A DNA stretch of 64,000 bases from Erythrobacter sp. (GTDB taxonomy: Bacteria > Pseudomonadota > Alphaproteobacteria > Sphingomonadales > Sphingomonadaceae), in NCBI GenBank assembly GCA_009993635.1, contig JAACTC010000005.1:496001-560000 (forward strand). Reading direction: 5' to 3'. Position numbers and translations under genes: made by a program. Below the pieces are notes generated by a model. It made no database searches. It saw nothing but the letters and a program-made list of their open reading frames with translations, and was not told where the DNA came from. Below are positions 52,997 through 63,181 of this stretch, in pieces. Within the stretch, counting starts at the first letter, position 1, and each line of letters opens with the position of its first letter.

Positions 52997-54178
52997 TTAA
53001 CACGGCAAGTGGGCGCGCGCGACGAAAAACCCGTCCGTTCCGTCATGGAACGGAGAGAGGCGAATTCCCTGCCCCCGCGCCGATCCCAGCGGCAGTTCGG
53101 GTGCGTCCGCGCGCCAGCCATCGTGCCTTTCCAGAAACGCAGCGAATCGATCCGCGCCCTCTTCGTCGAGCATGGAGCAGGTGACAAACACCAGCCGCCC
53201 GCCCGGCTTGACCAGCCGGGCACCAAGATCAAGCAGGTAATCCTGCGTTTCAGCGAACTTCGCCAGCCGGTCGGGCGTGAGGCGCCATTTCGCCTCTGGC
53301 TTGCGCCGCCAGGTCCCCACGCCCGAGCAGGGTGCATCGATCAGTACGCAGTCGGCAGCGCCCGCCAGATCGCCCAGCGCCTCAAGCTCCCTGCCCGGAT
53401 CGAGCAGCCGCTGTTCGACCACCGCCACGCCCGCACGCTCCACCCGCGGCGGCAGCTGGCTGAGGCGGCGCTTGTCTGTATCGCTGGCGATCAGCCGCCC
53501 GCGATTGTCCATCGCCGCGGCCAGCGCCAGCGTTTTCCCGCCCGCGCCCGCGCACAGGTCGATCACGGTTTCCCCCGGCTTTGCAGCCGCAGCAAGGCAC
53601 GCCAGCTGGCTGCCGTGGTCCTGAACCTCGATCCGCCCTTCGCGGAACGCATCCCACTGGTCGACAGGTGTGCCTGCCTCGAACCGCAGCGCATTGGGCG
53701 CGGCCAGAGGCTCGCCCGCAAGCGGCAGTTCGATGCTGTCTCGCTCGGCCTTAAGCGTGTTCACCCGCACATCCAGCGGGGCACGGCCCATCAGCGCCCT
53801 GCCCTCTGCCCCCTTCACATCGGCAGCGGACAGGCGCTTGGTCAGCCAGCTGGCAGCAATGCCGGGCTTGGCGATGGGTTCATCGGGCTGGATCGGTTTG
53901 GGGCCGTATGGCGATCCATCGAACAGCGCGCCGATCGATCCGTCCCGCTTGGCGAGCAGGAGCATCGCCGCACGCCCGCTTTGCGGCACCGGCCCACACT
54001 GGCGGATTGCATCGTAGACGAGCTCGCGCACCGCGCGCCGATCCTTGGATCCGGCGTAGCGATTGGCCTTGGCCCACTCGGCCACGATCCGGTCCGCAGG
54101 CGCGCCCTGATCCCTTGCAGCGTCGATCACCCGGTCGAGAATCTCGATTGCGGCCTGCACCCGCGCTGCAGGCTTCAT
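52997..54178 (-). CDS. RsmB/NOP2-type rRNA cytosine-C5 methyltransferase
   Basis: 393-aa SAM-dependent enzyme that methylates cytosine in 16S rRNA or related RNA. An NusB-like N-terminal region (about residues 1-120) precedes the catalytic domain. The SAM motif is VIDLCAGAGGKTLALAAAM. The two catalytic Cys regions are APCSGVGTWRR and VTCSMLDEEG. The specific target is not decided by sequence. A 350-bp gene-free stretch with repeats lies upstream. Confidence 0.92.
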   Translation of the reverse strand: MKPAARVQAAIEILDRVIDAARDQGAPADRIVAEWAKANRYAGSKDRRAVRELVYDAIRQCGPVPQSGRAAMLLLAKRDGSIGALFDGSPYGPKPIQPDEPIAKPGIAASWLTKRLSAADVKGAEGRALMGRAPLDVRVNTLKAERDSIELPLAGEPLAAPNALRFEAGTPVDQWDAFREGRIEVQDHGSQLACLAAAAKPGETVIDLCAGAGGKTLALAAAMDNRGRLIASDTDKRRLSQLPPRVERAGVAVVEQRLLDPGRELEALGDLAGAADCVLIDAPCSGVGTWRRKPEAKWRLTPDRLAKFAETQDYLLDLGARLVKPGGRLVFVTCSMLDEEGADRFAAFLERHDGWRADAPELPLGSARGQGIRLSPFHDGTDGFFVARAHLPC

Positions 54179-54207
54179 GCCGCCACCCCGCAGAGCGAAG
54201 CGTGCGC

Positions 54208-54245
54208 GCCTGACACACCTGACACAGTGTTCAGGGGGAGAAAAT
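54208..54245 (-). repeat. 37-bp dispersed intergenic repeat, copy 2 (inverted)
   Basis: Reverse complement of the copy at 30858-30894: GCCTGACACACCTGACACAG then TGTTCAGGGGGAGAAAAT. The only differences are an extra C and a base change near the CCCC run. It is located 30 bp upstream of the RsmB-like gene start. Confidence 0.85.
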
Positions 54246-54400
54246 TCGCGGGGTTCGCGTCAGCGGCAGGAGCCGTTTGGCAGGCGGGCAGATAGGGCAG
54301 GTTCATCCGCTCTCCTTGGCACGGTGCGCGCCGGTAGGAAACGTCTAAGCAGGGCTGGATAACCGGTGTCGTGAATGATGAGAGGATGGAGTGCGACAGG

Positions 54401-54515
54401 ATCGTCCCCTCTCCAACGAACCCGCTAGGGGAGCGGAGAATTGCCTCTGCTCCTCTCCCCTAGCGGGAGAGGATGGCGCAGCTTGCTCCGGCACGGAGCC
54501 AGCATAGCTTGGTGA
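54401..54515. repeat. Hairpin-rich REP-like sequence
   Basis: Contains an 8-bp-arm hairpin CCTCTCCC-ctagc-GGGAGAGG at 54452-54472, a smaller hairpin CTCCG-GCA-CGGAG at 54486-54498 and a looser CCCCT/AGGGG pair at 54406-54431. This composition, ending GGTGAGGGG, resembles palindromic repeats found between sphingomonad genes. It might also act as a bidirectional terminator downstream of guaB. Confidence 0.55.
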
Positions 54516-54530
54516 GGGGGGTAGCCGCCC

Positions 54531-57222
<2,692 letters not shown>

Positions 57223-57244
57223 GCCAAGAATATAGTACTGAACA

Positions 57245-57255
57245 CCAAGGCTTGG
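57245..57255. promoter_or_regulatory. Palindrome CCAAGGCTTGG, possible PspF binding site
   Basis: Perfect 11-bp palindrome with 5-bp arms located 68 bp upstream of the sigma-54 promoter and 23 bp from the pspF start. Enhancer sites of PspF usually lie about 80-120 bp upstream of the start point, which matches this distance. Assignment is inferential. Confidence 0.4.
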
Positions 57256-57322
57256 CAATTATCACCACATTGTCGCTCGTCGAATTTTTCAGAAAGCCCC
57301 GATTTCCGCCATTCCTGCGGTT

Positions 57323-57338
57323 TGGCACGGCGGTTGCA
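57323..57338 (+). promoter_or_regulatory. Sigma-54 (-24/-12) promoter of the psp operon
   Basis: The sequence TGGCACG-GCGG-TTGCA matches the consensus TGGCACG-N4-TTGC exactly, with GG at 57324-57325 and GC at 57336-57337. Transcription would start about 57349, 25 bp before the first gene of the operon. pspF is adjacent and divergent, as in enterobacteria. Confidence 0.9.
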
Positions 57339-57373
57339 ATAATCATGGCAACACCAAACGAGGAAAACCGAAA

Positions 57374-57526
57374 ATGCCCGATCAAGCCCAGCCCAAGCAC
57401 CTTTTCGGCAAAGCCGTGCTGGTCACGATCCTTGCGCTTGGCGCACTCGTCGCTTTGAATCCGCCGTCTGCCGATGGCGTTCAGACCGGCAGCCCGCTTG
57501 TGCTACAGACGGCCGAACTGGCATGA
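57374..57526 (+). CDS. 50-residue membrane microprotein heading the psp operon
   Basis: Short gene starting 25 bp after the predicted sigma-54 transcription start. The product begins MPDQAQPKHLFGKAVLVTIL and has one membrane segment (about residues 12-30), followed by a small periplasmic tail. No family is recognised. Its stop overlaps an ATG at 57523 (ATGA) that would extend pspA upstream, suggesting coupling. It could be a Psp accessory peptide. Confidence 0.7.
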   Translation: MPDQAQPKHLFGKAVLVTILALGALVALNPPSADGVQTGSPLVLQTAELA

Positions 57527-57669
57527 CCGAGCAAACCAACCCGACCGGCCGCGAAAGCCGCCTCTCGCGCCTCGACAACGAGGTCGAGCGGCTGCGTCGC
57601 AGCCCTACCCCGACGCAGTCTGCCGAAGGCGGCGCAACGGACGGCACCCCATTCTATACCGGAGGCTTC

Positions 57670-58365
57670 ATGGGCATCTTCAGCCGCACGCGAGACATCA
57701 TCGCGGCCAATTTCAACGAAATGCTGGATAAGGCGGACGACCCGTCGAAGATGATCCGCATGATCATCCTCGAAATGGAGGAAACGCTGGTCGAAGTGCG
57801 CGCCAGTGCCGCGCGCACCATCGCCGACCAGAAGGAAATGCACCGCCACACGGTGAAGCTGGACAAGCTGCAGGCGGACTGGGGCGAGAAGGCGCAGCTG
57901 GCGCTTTCCAAGGACCGCGAAGACCTCGCCCGTGCCGCGCTGGTCGAGAAGAAGAAGGCCGTCGACATGAGCGAACAGCTCAAGGCGGAAATCGGCGTGC
58001 TCGACGATTCGCTGCGGGCGTACGAGGAAGACATTCACAAGCTGCAAAGCCGCCTGCGCGAAGCGCGCAGCCGCCAGTCGCAGATTGCCGCCCGGCTCGA
58101 AAGCGCGGAAAACCGCGTGAAGCTGCGCAGCCTGATGACGACCGAACGGGTCGACGAAGCACTCACCCGCTTCGACGCGCTCGAACGCCGGGTCGACTAC
58201 GCCGAAGGGCGTGCCGACCAGCTCAAGATGGAAAGCGAGAGCGGCAAGCTGTCGCTGTCCGACGAAATCGCCGCCCTCGCAGGATCGGACAAGGTCGACG
58301 AGGAGCTCGAAGAAATGAAACGCGCGCTCGGCAAAGGGGCCGACGACGCGAAGAAGGGGGACTGA
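57670..58365 (+). CDS. pspA: Phage shock protein A
   Basis: 231-aa peripheral membrane coiled-coil protein that binds stressed inner membrane (ESCRT-III-like) and inhibits PspF. The start MGIFSRTRDIIAANFNEMLD matches the family and has GGAGG 4 nt upstream. The coiled-coil spans about residues 25-190. The frame is open 49 codons further upstream to ATG 57523, overlapping the microprotein stop, so a longer form (280 aa) with a charged coiled-coil extension (SRLSRLDNEVERLRR) is possible. Confidence 0.95.
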   Translation: MGIFSRTRDIIAANFNEMLDKADDPSKMIRMIILEMEETLVEVRASAARTIADQKEMHRHTVKLDKLQADWGEKAQLALSKDREDLARAALVEKKKAVDMSEQLKAEIGVLDDSLRAYEEDIHKLQSRLREARSRQSQIAARLESAENRVKLRSLMTTERVDEALTRFDALERRVDYAEGRADQLKMESESGKLSLSDEIAALAGSDKVDEELEEMKRALGKGADDAKKGD

Positions 58366-58368
58366 CCC

Positions 58369-58692
58369 ATGGATGAAATTCTCGTACCGATATTTGTCTG
58401 CAGCATCCTGTTCATCGGCCTGCCGTGGCTGATCTTCCACTACATCACCAAGTGGAAAACCGCAGGCGGCGGAATAACCACCGATGACGAGGCACTGCTC
58501 GACGAACTCTACAACCTCGCCAAGCGGCTCGACGAGCGGATGGACACGGTGGAGCGGCTGGTCGCCCACGACCACGCCGATTTCAAACCCGCCCGCTTGA
58601 TCGCCGACAACACGGCCAACGACGCAGAACTCGATGAACTGGAAGCACTGCTCGCCCAGAAGCGCGCAGAACGGAAGGAAACCCGCGCATGA
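58369..58692 (+). CDS. pspB: Phage shock protein B
   Basis: 107-aa inner-membrane protein with one N-terminal membrane segment (FVCSILFIGLPWLIFHYI) and a cytoplasmic coiled-coil (LLDELYNLAKRLDERMDTVERLV). Together with PspC it senses envelope stress and relieves PspA inhibition of PspF. It is longer than enterobacterial PspB (about 75 aa) through an extra C-terminal helix. It begins 3 bp after pspA and overlaps pspC by 4 nt. Confidence 0.9.
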   Translation: MDEILVPIFVCSILFIGLPWLIFHYITKWKTAGGGITTDDEALLDELYNLAKRLDERMDTVERLVAHDHADFKPARLIADNTANDAELDELEALLAQKRAERKETRA

Positions 58693-59072
58693 ACACGCCC
58701 CGGACCACCCTCTACAAGGACAAGCAGAACGCAAAGCTGATGGGAGTATGCGCCGGGCTGGCCGATTACACGGGCCTCGACGCAATCTGGTGGCGGCTCG
58801 GAATGCTCGTCTCGACGATCTCCGGCGGGTTTCCGGTCACGTTGCCTGCCTATCTGATCATGGGCCTGCTGCTGAACCACAAGCCAGCGCACCTCTACAC
58901 CGAGGACAAGCAGGAACAGAAATACTGGCAGGGCGTGCGCGCCAATCCGAAGCGCACATCGCGCGAAATCCGCGGCAAGCTGCGCGAGATCGACCGGCGA
59001 CTGGCGAATGTGGAGGAGCACTTCGTCAGCTCCAACCCGCGCCTCGACGCCGAGATCGAACGCCTGCGCTGA
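58689..59072 (+). CDS. pspC: Phage shock protein C
   Basis: 127-aa PspC-domain membrane protein. The hallmark region KLMGVCAGLADYTGLDAIWWRLG leads into one hydrophobic segment (about residues 40-62). A cytoplasmic helix (KLREIDRRLANVEEH) at the end resembles the coiled-coil of the PspB-type neighbours. It likely partners PspB in signal relay. Confidence 0.93.
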   Translation: MNTPRTTLYKDKQNAKLMGVCAGLADYTGLDAIWWRLGMLVSTISGGFPVTLPAYLIMGLLLNHKPAHLYTEDKQEQKYWQGVRANPKRTSREIRGKLREIDRRLANVEEHFVSSNPRLDAEIERLR

Positions 59073-59099
59073 CACCAACCCAACAGGGGAGAATTAAAC

Positions 59100-59411
59100 A
59101 TGGAAGGCATACTCGCCCTACTGATCCCGATCTTCGCGCTGTCTATTCCGATCGTCGCGATATGGACCAAGCACCAGCAGAAGCTCGCCGAGATGGGGAT
59201 CGAAAAGACCGCCAGTGCAAGCGCGGAAAAGGCGGCCCAGTACGCCAGCCATATCCAGCGGCTCGAAGACCGGGTGCAGGTGCTCGAACGGATCGTCACC
59301 GACAAGGGCTACGACGTCGCCACCCAGATCGAGGCTCTGCGCGACAGCCGGTCGGTCGAAGATCGCGATATCGGCACGCCGCTTTCGTTCGAAAGCCGGG
59401 AGCGCGCGTGA
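59100..59411 (+). CDS. PspB-like membrane protein, paralogue 1
   Basis: 103-aa protein with one N-terminal membrane segment (LALLIPIFALSIPIVAIW) and a coiled-coil whose core reads RLEDRVQVLERIVTDKGYDV followed by IEALRDS. The same core recurs in the following genes. GGGGAG lies 8 nt upstream of the ATG. The role is probably envelope-stress sensing or PspC partnership, but this is inferred from location and architecture only. Confidence 0.85.
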   Translation: MEGILALLIPIFALSIPIVAIWTKHQQKLAEMGIEKTASASAEKAAQYASHIQRLEDRVQVLERIVTDKGYDVATQIEALRDSRSVEDRDIGTPLSFESRERA

Positions 59412-59767
59412 TGGACAACCTGTTCGACGGCCCCGGCTTCATCGTCCTGATCATCCTGGTCACCACCGCCGGGTGGCTGATCAACAACTGGATCCGCGCC
59501 AGGCACGGCTACGATCTGGAAGACGAATGGGGCGGCAAGACGGCCCGGGCGGACAAGTCGGCCGAGATCGAAAGCCTGCGCGGCGAAAACGCCGAGCTTG
59601 CGCAGCGGCTGGCCGATCATGCGGACCGGCTGAATGTCCTCGAAAAGATCGTGACGGATCGCGGCTATTCGCTCTCCGACGAGATCGAGGCGCTGCGTGA
59701 CGACCGCACACGCAACCAGGGCCTTGCAGGCACCCAGATCACCATCGAAAGCAGGGAGCGCGCCTGA
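59411..59767 (+). CDS. PspB-like membrane protein, paralogue 2
   Basis: 118-aa protein with a membrane segment (FIVLIILVTTAGWLINNWI) and a coiled-coil with the core HADRLNVLEKIVTDRGYSLS then EIEALRDD. It is the closest relative of paralogue 1 in the array; both end in the ESRERA motif. ATG 59411 overlaps the previous stop by 1 nt (TGATG), so translation is coupled. Confidence 0.85.
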   Translation: MDNLFDGPGFIVLIILVTTAGWLINNWIRARHGYDLEDEWGGKTARADKSAEIESLRGENAELAQRLADHADRLNVLEKIVTDRGYSLSDEIEALRDDRTRNQGLAGTQITIESRERA

Positions 59768-60051
59768 TGAACATGTGGACCGCCATCGTCATCATCGTCC
59801 TGATCGGCGCCGCCGTGAAGCTGCTGCGCGACCGGCATCTGGCGCAAAACGGCATCACGCAGGACATGCTGGGCAACCAGACGCTCAATCACACGCCGAG
59901 GGACAATGACGAAGCCGAGGCCGAGATCGCCGCGTTGAAAGAGCGGATCGCCGTCCTTGAACGCATTGCCTACGACAAGAACAGCACGACCGCGCGCGAA
60001 AGCGACCGCATCGCCGCAGAGATAGACGCGCTGCGCGAACAGCAGGACTGA
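59767..60051 (+). CDS. PspB-like membrane protein, paralogue 3
   Basis: 94-aa protein with a membrane segment (TAIVIIVLIGAAVKLL) and the core ALKERIAVLERIAYDKNST followed by IAAEIDALREQ. The shared VLERI core and the same order of elements place it in the same family as the two preceding genes. Its ATG overlaps the previous stop (TGATG). Confidence 0.85.
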   Translation: MNMWTAIVIIVLIGAAVKLLRDRHLAQNGITQDMLGNQTLNHTPRDNDEAEAEIAALKERIAVLERIAYDKNSTTARESDRIAAEIDALREQQD

Positions 60052-60088
60052 CCGCCAGCGACGGCGAGACCTGAAGGAGAGTATCGAG

Positions 60089-60322
60089 ATGGAGCCGATT
60101 GTCGTTATCGCCGCCGCATCCCTGATCGGCCTCGCACTCGTCGCAGCGGCGCTGCTGCGCGCATGGGAGGGCTGGCTGGCGCTGAAGCGCAGGCAGCTGG
60201 AGGCGATGGCCCAGGGTCACCGCGATCTGGACGAGGCACGCGGCACCGCACCGATTGCGATGGCGGACCTGCGCGAACGTATCCGCAAGCTGGAAGCGAT
60301 CGCCAACGGGGTGGATTTGTGA
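60089..60322 (+). CDS. PspB-like membrane protein, paralogue 4 (shortest)
   Basis: 77-aa protein with a membrane segment (IVVIAAASLIGLALVAAALL), a basic linker and a short coiled-coil with the core DLRERIRKLEAIANG. It lacks the final IEALR helix of the other three. AAGGAGAG lies about 8 nt upstream of its ATG, so it has its own ribosome site after a 37-bp gap. Confidence 0.8.
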   Translation: MEPIVVIAAASLIGLALVAAALLRAWEGWLALKRRQLEAMAQGHRDLDEARGTAPIAMADLRERIRKLEAIANGVDL

Positions 60323-60345
60323 GCGTCATGCCCTAATTGCGGCGC

Positions 60346-60753
60346 ATGAGAACGCTCGACGATATCCGCGAAGAATACGAATTTCTCGAAGGCGACGAAC
60401 GCTATCGCCTGCTGATCGAGCTGGGGCGCGATCTGGAAGAGATGCCGGACGTGCTCAAGACCGACGCAACGCTGGTGCGCGGCTGCTCCGCCGCGGTGTG
60501 GGTCTACCCCACGGGCGAGGCAGACAGGCTGCATTTCCTGGCCGACAGCAATGCCGCGATCACCAAGGGCATCGTCGCGCTGGTCATCGCCGCCGTGCAG
60601 GATCGGCCCGCCGCAAAGGTGGCGCAGATGGATGTTGTCGGCGCGCTCGAACCCTTCGACCTCAAGAACCAGCTGTCCAGCAACCGGACGCAGGGCGTGC
60701 CCAACATGATCGCGCTGGTGAAGGAACACGCCGCGCGGATTGCGCAAGGGTAG
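60346..60753 (+). CDS. sufE: SufE-family cysteine desulfurase activator
   Basis: 135-aa protein that accepts sulfur from SufS and stimulates iron-sulfur cluster assembly. The acceptor Cys lies in LVRGCSAAVW near residue 48. The start MRTLDDIREEYEFLEG is standard; an upstream TTG at 60337 is possible. It lies 24 bp after the PspB-like array on the same strand, but no functional link is implied beyond likely read-through. Confidence 0.93.
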   Translation: MRTLDDIREEYEFLEGDERYRLLIELGRDLEEMPDVLKTDATLVRGCSAAVWVYPTGEADRLHFLADSNAAITKGIVALVIAAVQDRPAAKVAQMDVVGALEPFDLKNQLSSNRTQGVPNMIALVKEHAARIAQG

Positions 60754-60786
60754 CCAGCCCGTCCTCCTTGCCGGCCGCATTCTATA

Positions 60787-61599
60787 TCAATTCGTGTAGT
60801 CGATCCTGATCCGCACCCAGCTGCCGATCTGCGCCTTGCCGCCCAGCATCGGCGGGCGGACGCGGAACTGCCATGCGGCGGCCAGCACCGCGCGATTGAT
60901 CATCGAGCCTTGCGGATATTCCTGGATCGGAACGCAGTCGACCACGCGAAACTGCGGTGCCGTCTTGCATGCGATCAGCCCCCAGCCCGGCCCCGTCGCG
61001 GTGGAGAGATAGCCCGCCAGTTCATCGTCTGCGGGTTCGCGATACCAGCGCGCGGCGTAGAGCGGCTGCCCATTGGGCGCGGTGCCGACCACCTCGGAAT
61101 CCTTCGCGCCAGAGCGCGATCCGCTATCGACCGGGCCGTAGACCCGGCTGGGCGCGGCGGGCTCTGCCGGGCGCGCGGGCTGTCGGGGTGCGGGCTGACG
61201 GGGTGCAGGCAGTTCGAACGGGGTCGGGATGACCGGCTCCGGCAAAGGCTGGGTTGGCGGCACCGCTGGCTGAACGATGTCGGGCGGCTGCATCTGCGGA
61301 TCGGCTGGCTGCGCCTGCTGTTGGGTCGGCTGCGCCTCCTCGCTCGGCTCGGGTTCGGCCTGTTCGCGATCGTCTTGCGGGGTTTCGCTCTGCGCCTTCA
61401 GATCGACGACGGTGACGCTGCCGGGCCGGGCCGCAGGATCATCATGCATATTCAGCGTGAGGAGCACGATCAGCAGGATCGCCTCGATCAGCAGCGCCGC
61501 GATCAGCCCGACTATCCGCCGCCCGCGCTCGCTGCGCAGCGGGTCGAACAGCGGATGTTCGAACAGGGCATGACCGGCAGGGGGCTGGACTTGCGGCAA
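60787..61599 (-). CDS. TonB-like protein with proline-rich periplasmic linker
   Basis: 270-aa protein with one N-terminal membrane segment (VGLIAALLIEAILLIVLLTL), a long Pro/Gln/Glu-rich region (about residues 70-165) and a C-terminal domain ending RVRPPMLGGKAQIGSWVRIRI, which resembles the TonB/TolA C-terminal fold. It is probably an energy-transducing or envelope-spanning protein. No ExbB or ExbD gene lies nearby. Confidence 0.75.
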   Translation of the reverse strand: MPQVQPPAGHALFEHPLFDPLRSERGRRIVGLIAALLIEAILLIVLLTLNMHDDPAARPGSVTVVDLKAQSETPQDDREQAEPEPSEEAQPTQQQAQPADPQMQPPDIVQPAVPPTQPLPEPVIPTPFELPAPRQPAPRQPARPAEPAAPSRVYGPVDSGSRSGAKDSEVVGTAPNGQPLYAARWYREPADDELAGYLSTATGPGWGLIACKTAPQFRVVDCVPIQEYPQGSMINRAVLAAAWQFRVRPPMLGGKAQIGSWVRIRIDYTN

Positions 61600-61755
61600 T
61601 GGGCCTCAGGGTGGATGGGCCGCGGAATCGCCGCTGGCCGGGAGCGACGGGATAGGTTTCCTGCATCGCGGGGGCAAGCGTGGCGGTGCGCTAGCGGGCG
61701 TCAGCAACCGATCTTTCAAACCGGTAACCCCAAGACACGCCGCGCCAGCTCGCGA

Positions 61756-62124
61756 TCAGCTTTCGATCTTCGGCGCAGCGTTAACTTCGCTCAAAACCCT
61801 TGACCATTGCGCATCGCTCATGGCCTTCAACTGCTCGAACGCTGCCTTTGTATAAGCCTTGTCGCCAGTCCCCTCTCCTGCCAGCGAGAAGCCACCGTCC
61901 TTGGGATAGCGAATAAAGTAGAATGGTCCTCCAGGGTTATTTTTGGCAGTGGCGATCACGATCGTTTGTCGATCACTGCATCCGAACACGATCCAACGCG
62001 TGCCACCAAATTCACGATCAAAGCCGCCATAACTGCAATCAAGCGATTCAGAGGACTCCGGCTGATGGCCTTCATCGGCTGGAGCCTGCGCAGAAAGCAA
62101 GACGGCCAGTGCGAGTGCGAACAT
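61756..62124 (-). CDS. Small exported protein, unassigned
   Basis: 122-aa product with a short hydrophobic N-terminus (MFALALAVLLSAQAPA) that looks like a signal peptide. The mature part has two Cys (LDCSYGG and FGCSDRQ), likely a disulfide, and a GGTRWIVFGC core. No family is recognised. The base composition is lower in GC than in neighbours. It lies 1 bp downstream of crtZ. Confidence 0.7.
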   Translation of the reverse strand: MFALALAVLLSAQAPADEGHQPESSESLDCSYGGFDREFGGTRWIVFGCSDRQTIVIATAKNNPGGPFYFIRYPKDGGFSLAGEGTGDKAYTKAAFEQLKAMSDAQWSRVLSEVNAAPKIES

Positions 62125-62125
62125 A

Positions 62126-62644
62126 TCAGGCCCCCGCGCTTTCGCGCACCACGGCCTCGCCCGCCTCGCGCTGGCGTTTGAGTTCCGTCTTCAGCTTTGC
62201 CGGATCCTGCGGCCACACGAAGCCGAAGCTCACCCCGCCCTCTTTCCCGATGGTCGCGTGGTGCAGCTTGTGCGCCTGTACCAGCCGCTTGGCATAGCCG
62301 CGCTTGGGCACGTATCTGAAGTATCTCTGGTGGACGAGGCCATCGTGTACCAGCGTGTAGATGATGCCGTAGCAAAGGATGCCGACGCCGATCCATGTCG
62401 CGGGTGGCCAGGCGTAGGCCCCCGCCACCAGCGGGCTGCCGAGTGCAAACATCGAAATGCTCATCACCGCGCCGACGACGCCGTACAGATCGTTCTTTTC
62501 GAGCACCTTGTCGTGTGGTTCGTGGTGGTCGCGATGCCACCCCCAGCCCCAGCCATGCATGATGTACTTGTGGCTCGCCCACGCGACCCATTCCATCGCG
62601 GCGATGGTGGCCAGCACGATCAGTAAAGGTAGGAGCACCTGCAT
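62126..62644 (-). CDS. crtZ: Beta-carotene hydroxylase
   Basis: 172-aa di-iron membrane hydroxylase that adds hydroxyl groups to the beta-ionone rings of carotenoids, giving zeaxanthin-type pigments. The His motifs HKYIMHG, HRDHHEPH, HDGLVHQRY and HKLHHA are present in order, giving the full metal set, with about three hydrophobic stretches. Other carotenoid genes are absent from the window. IspE (20716) supplies the isoprenoid precursor pathway elsewhere in the window. Confidence 0.95.
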   Translation of the reverse strand: MQVLLPLLIVLATIAAMEWVAWASHKYIMHGWGWGWHRDHHEPHDKVLEKNDLYGVVGAVMSISMFALGSPLVAGAYAWPPATWIGVGILCYGIIYTLVHDGLVHQRYFRYVPKRGYAKRLVQAHKLHHATIGKEGGVSFGFVWPQDPAKLKTELKRQREAGEAVVRESAGA

Positions 62645-62659
62645 GGCGCGCGGTATAAG

Positions 62660-63061
62660 CTATTCCTGCGCCGGGAAAAAGTGTCGCGCAATTTCCTCGC
62701 CGATGCGCGCTGGCCGCAGGCTTTCGGCGTCGATGCAGCACCAGCTGGACTTGACCTCGGCCAGCACTTCGCCGCCGCGTTCGATCACCGTGTGGTAAAA
62801 GGCGCGGGCGCCGCGCGTGCTTTCCAGCACGGTATTGGCGATGATGTCGTCTTCCAGAAAGGCGGGCTTGCGATAGGTAATCTCGTGCTTGAGCGCGACC
62901 CACGCACGTTCCGCCACCGCATCGGCGGGCGCGATCTTGCGCCAGTGCGCCAGCACCGCGTCCTGCACCCAGCCCAGATAGCGGGCATTGTTCACGTGCC
63001 CCATGAAGTCGATATCGGCGGGCGTGATGTCGATCGGGTGGGAGAATGCATTTGCTGACAT
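62660..63061 (-). CDS. Acyl-CoA thioesterase (4HBT hotdog fold)
   Basis: 133-aa hotdog-fold thioesterase. The motif DIDFMGHVNNARYLGW near residue 17 contains the catalytic Asp. Later, the FYHTVIERGGEVLAEVKS strand fits the family. The acyl substrate is unknown. It lies upstream of crtZ on the same strand. Confidence 0.92.
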   Translation of the reverse strand: MSANAFSHPIDITPADIDFMGHVNNARYLGWVQDAVLAHWRKIAPADAVAERAWVALKHEITYRKPAFLEDDIIANTVLESTRGARAFYHTVIERGGEVLAEVKSSWCCIDAESLRPARIGEEIARHFFPAQE

Positions 63062-63181
63062 GCATGTAAGTTAGCGCATATTACCTTACAGCACCATGAC
63101 GAAAGCGGGAAATCGGAGCATTTTCTCCGGCGCATCGCACAAATCTTGCAACAAAACCGCGCGCCATGCACTAGGTCGGGT

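Larger units (their letters stand above)
54179..54530. other. Gene-free 352-bp intergenic region with repeats
   Basis: Between the rRNA methyltransferase and guaB there is no credible gene. It holds one copy of the dispersed 37-bp repeat next to the methyltransferase start and a cluster of hairpins close to the guaB 3' end. The remaining 150 or so bases show nothing recognisable. Confidence 0.8.
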
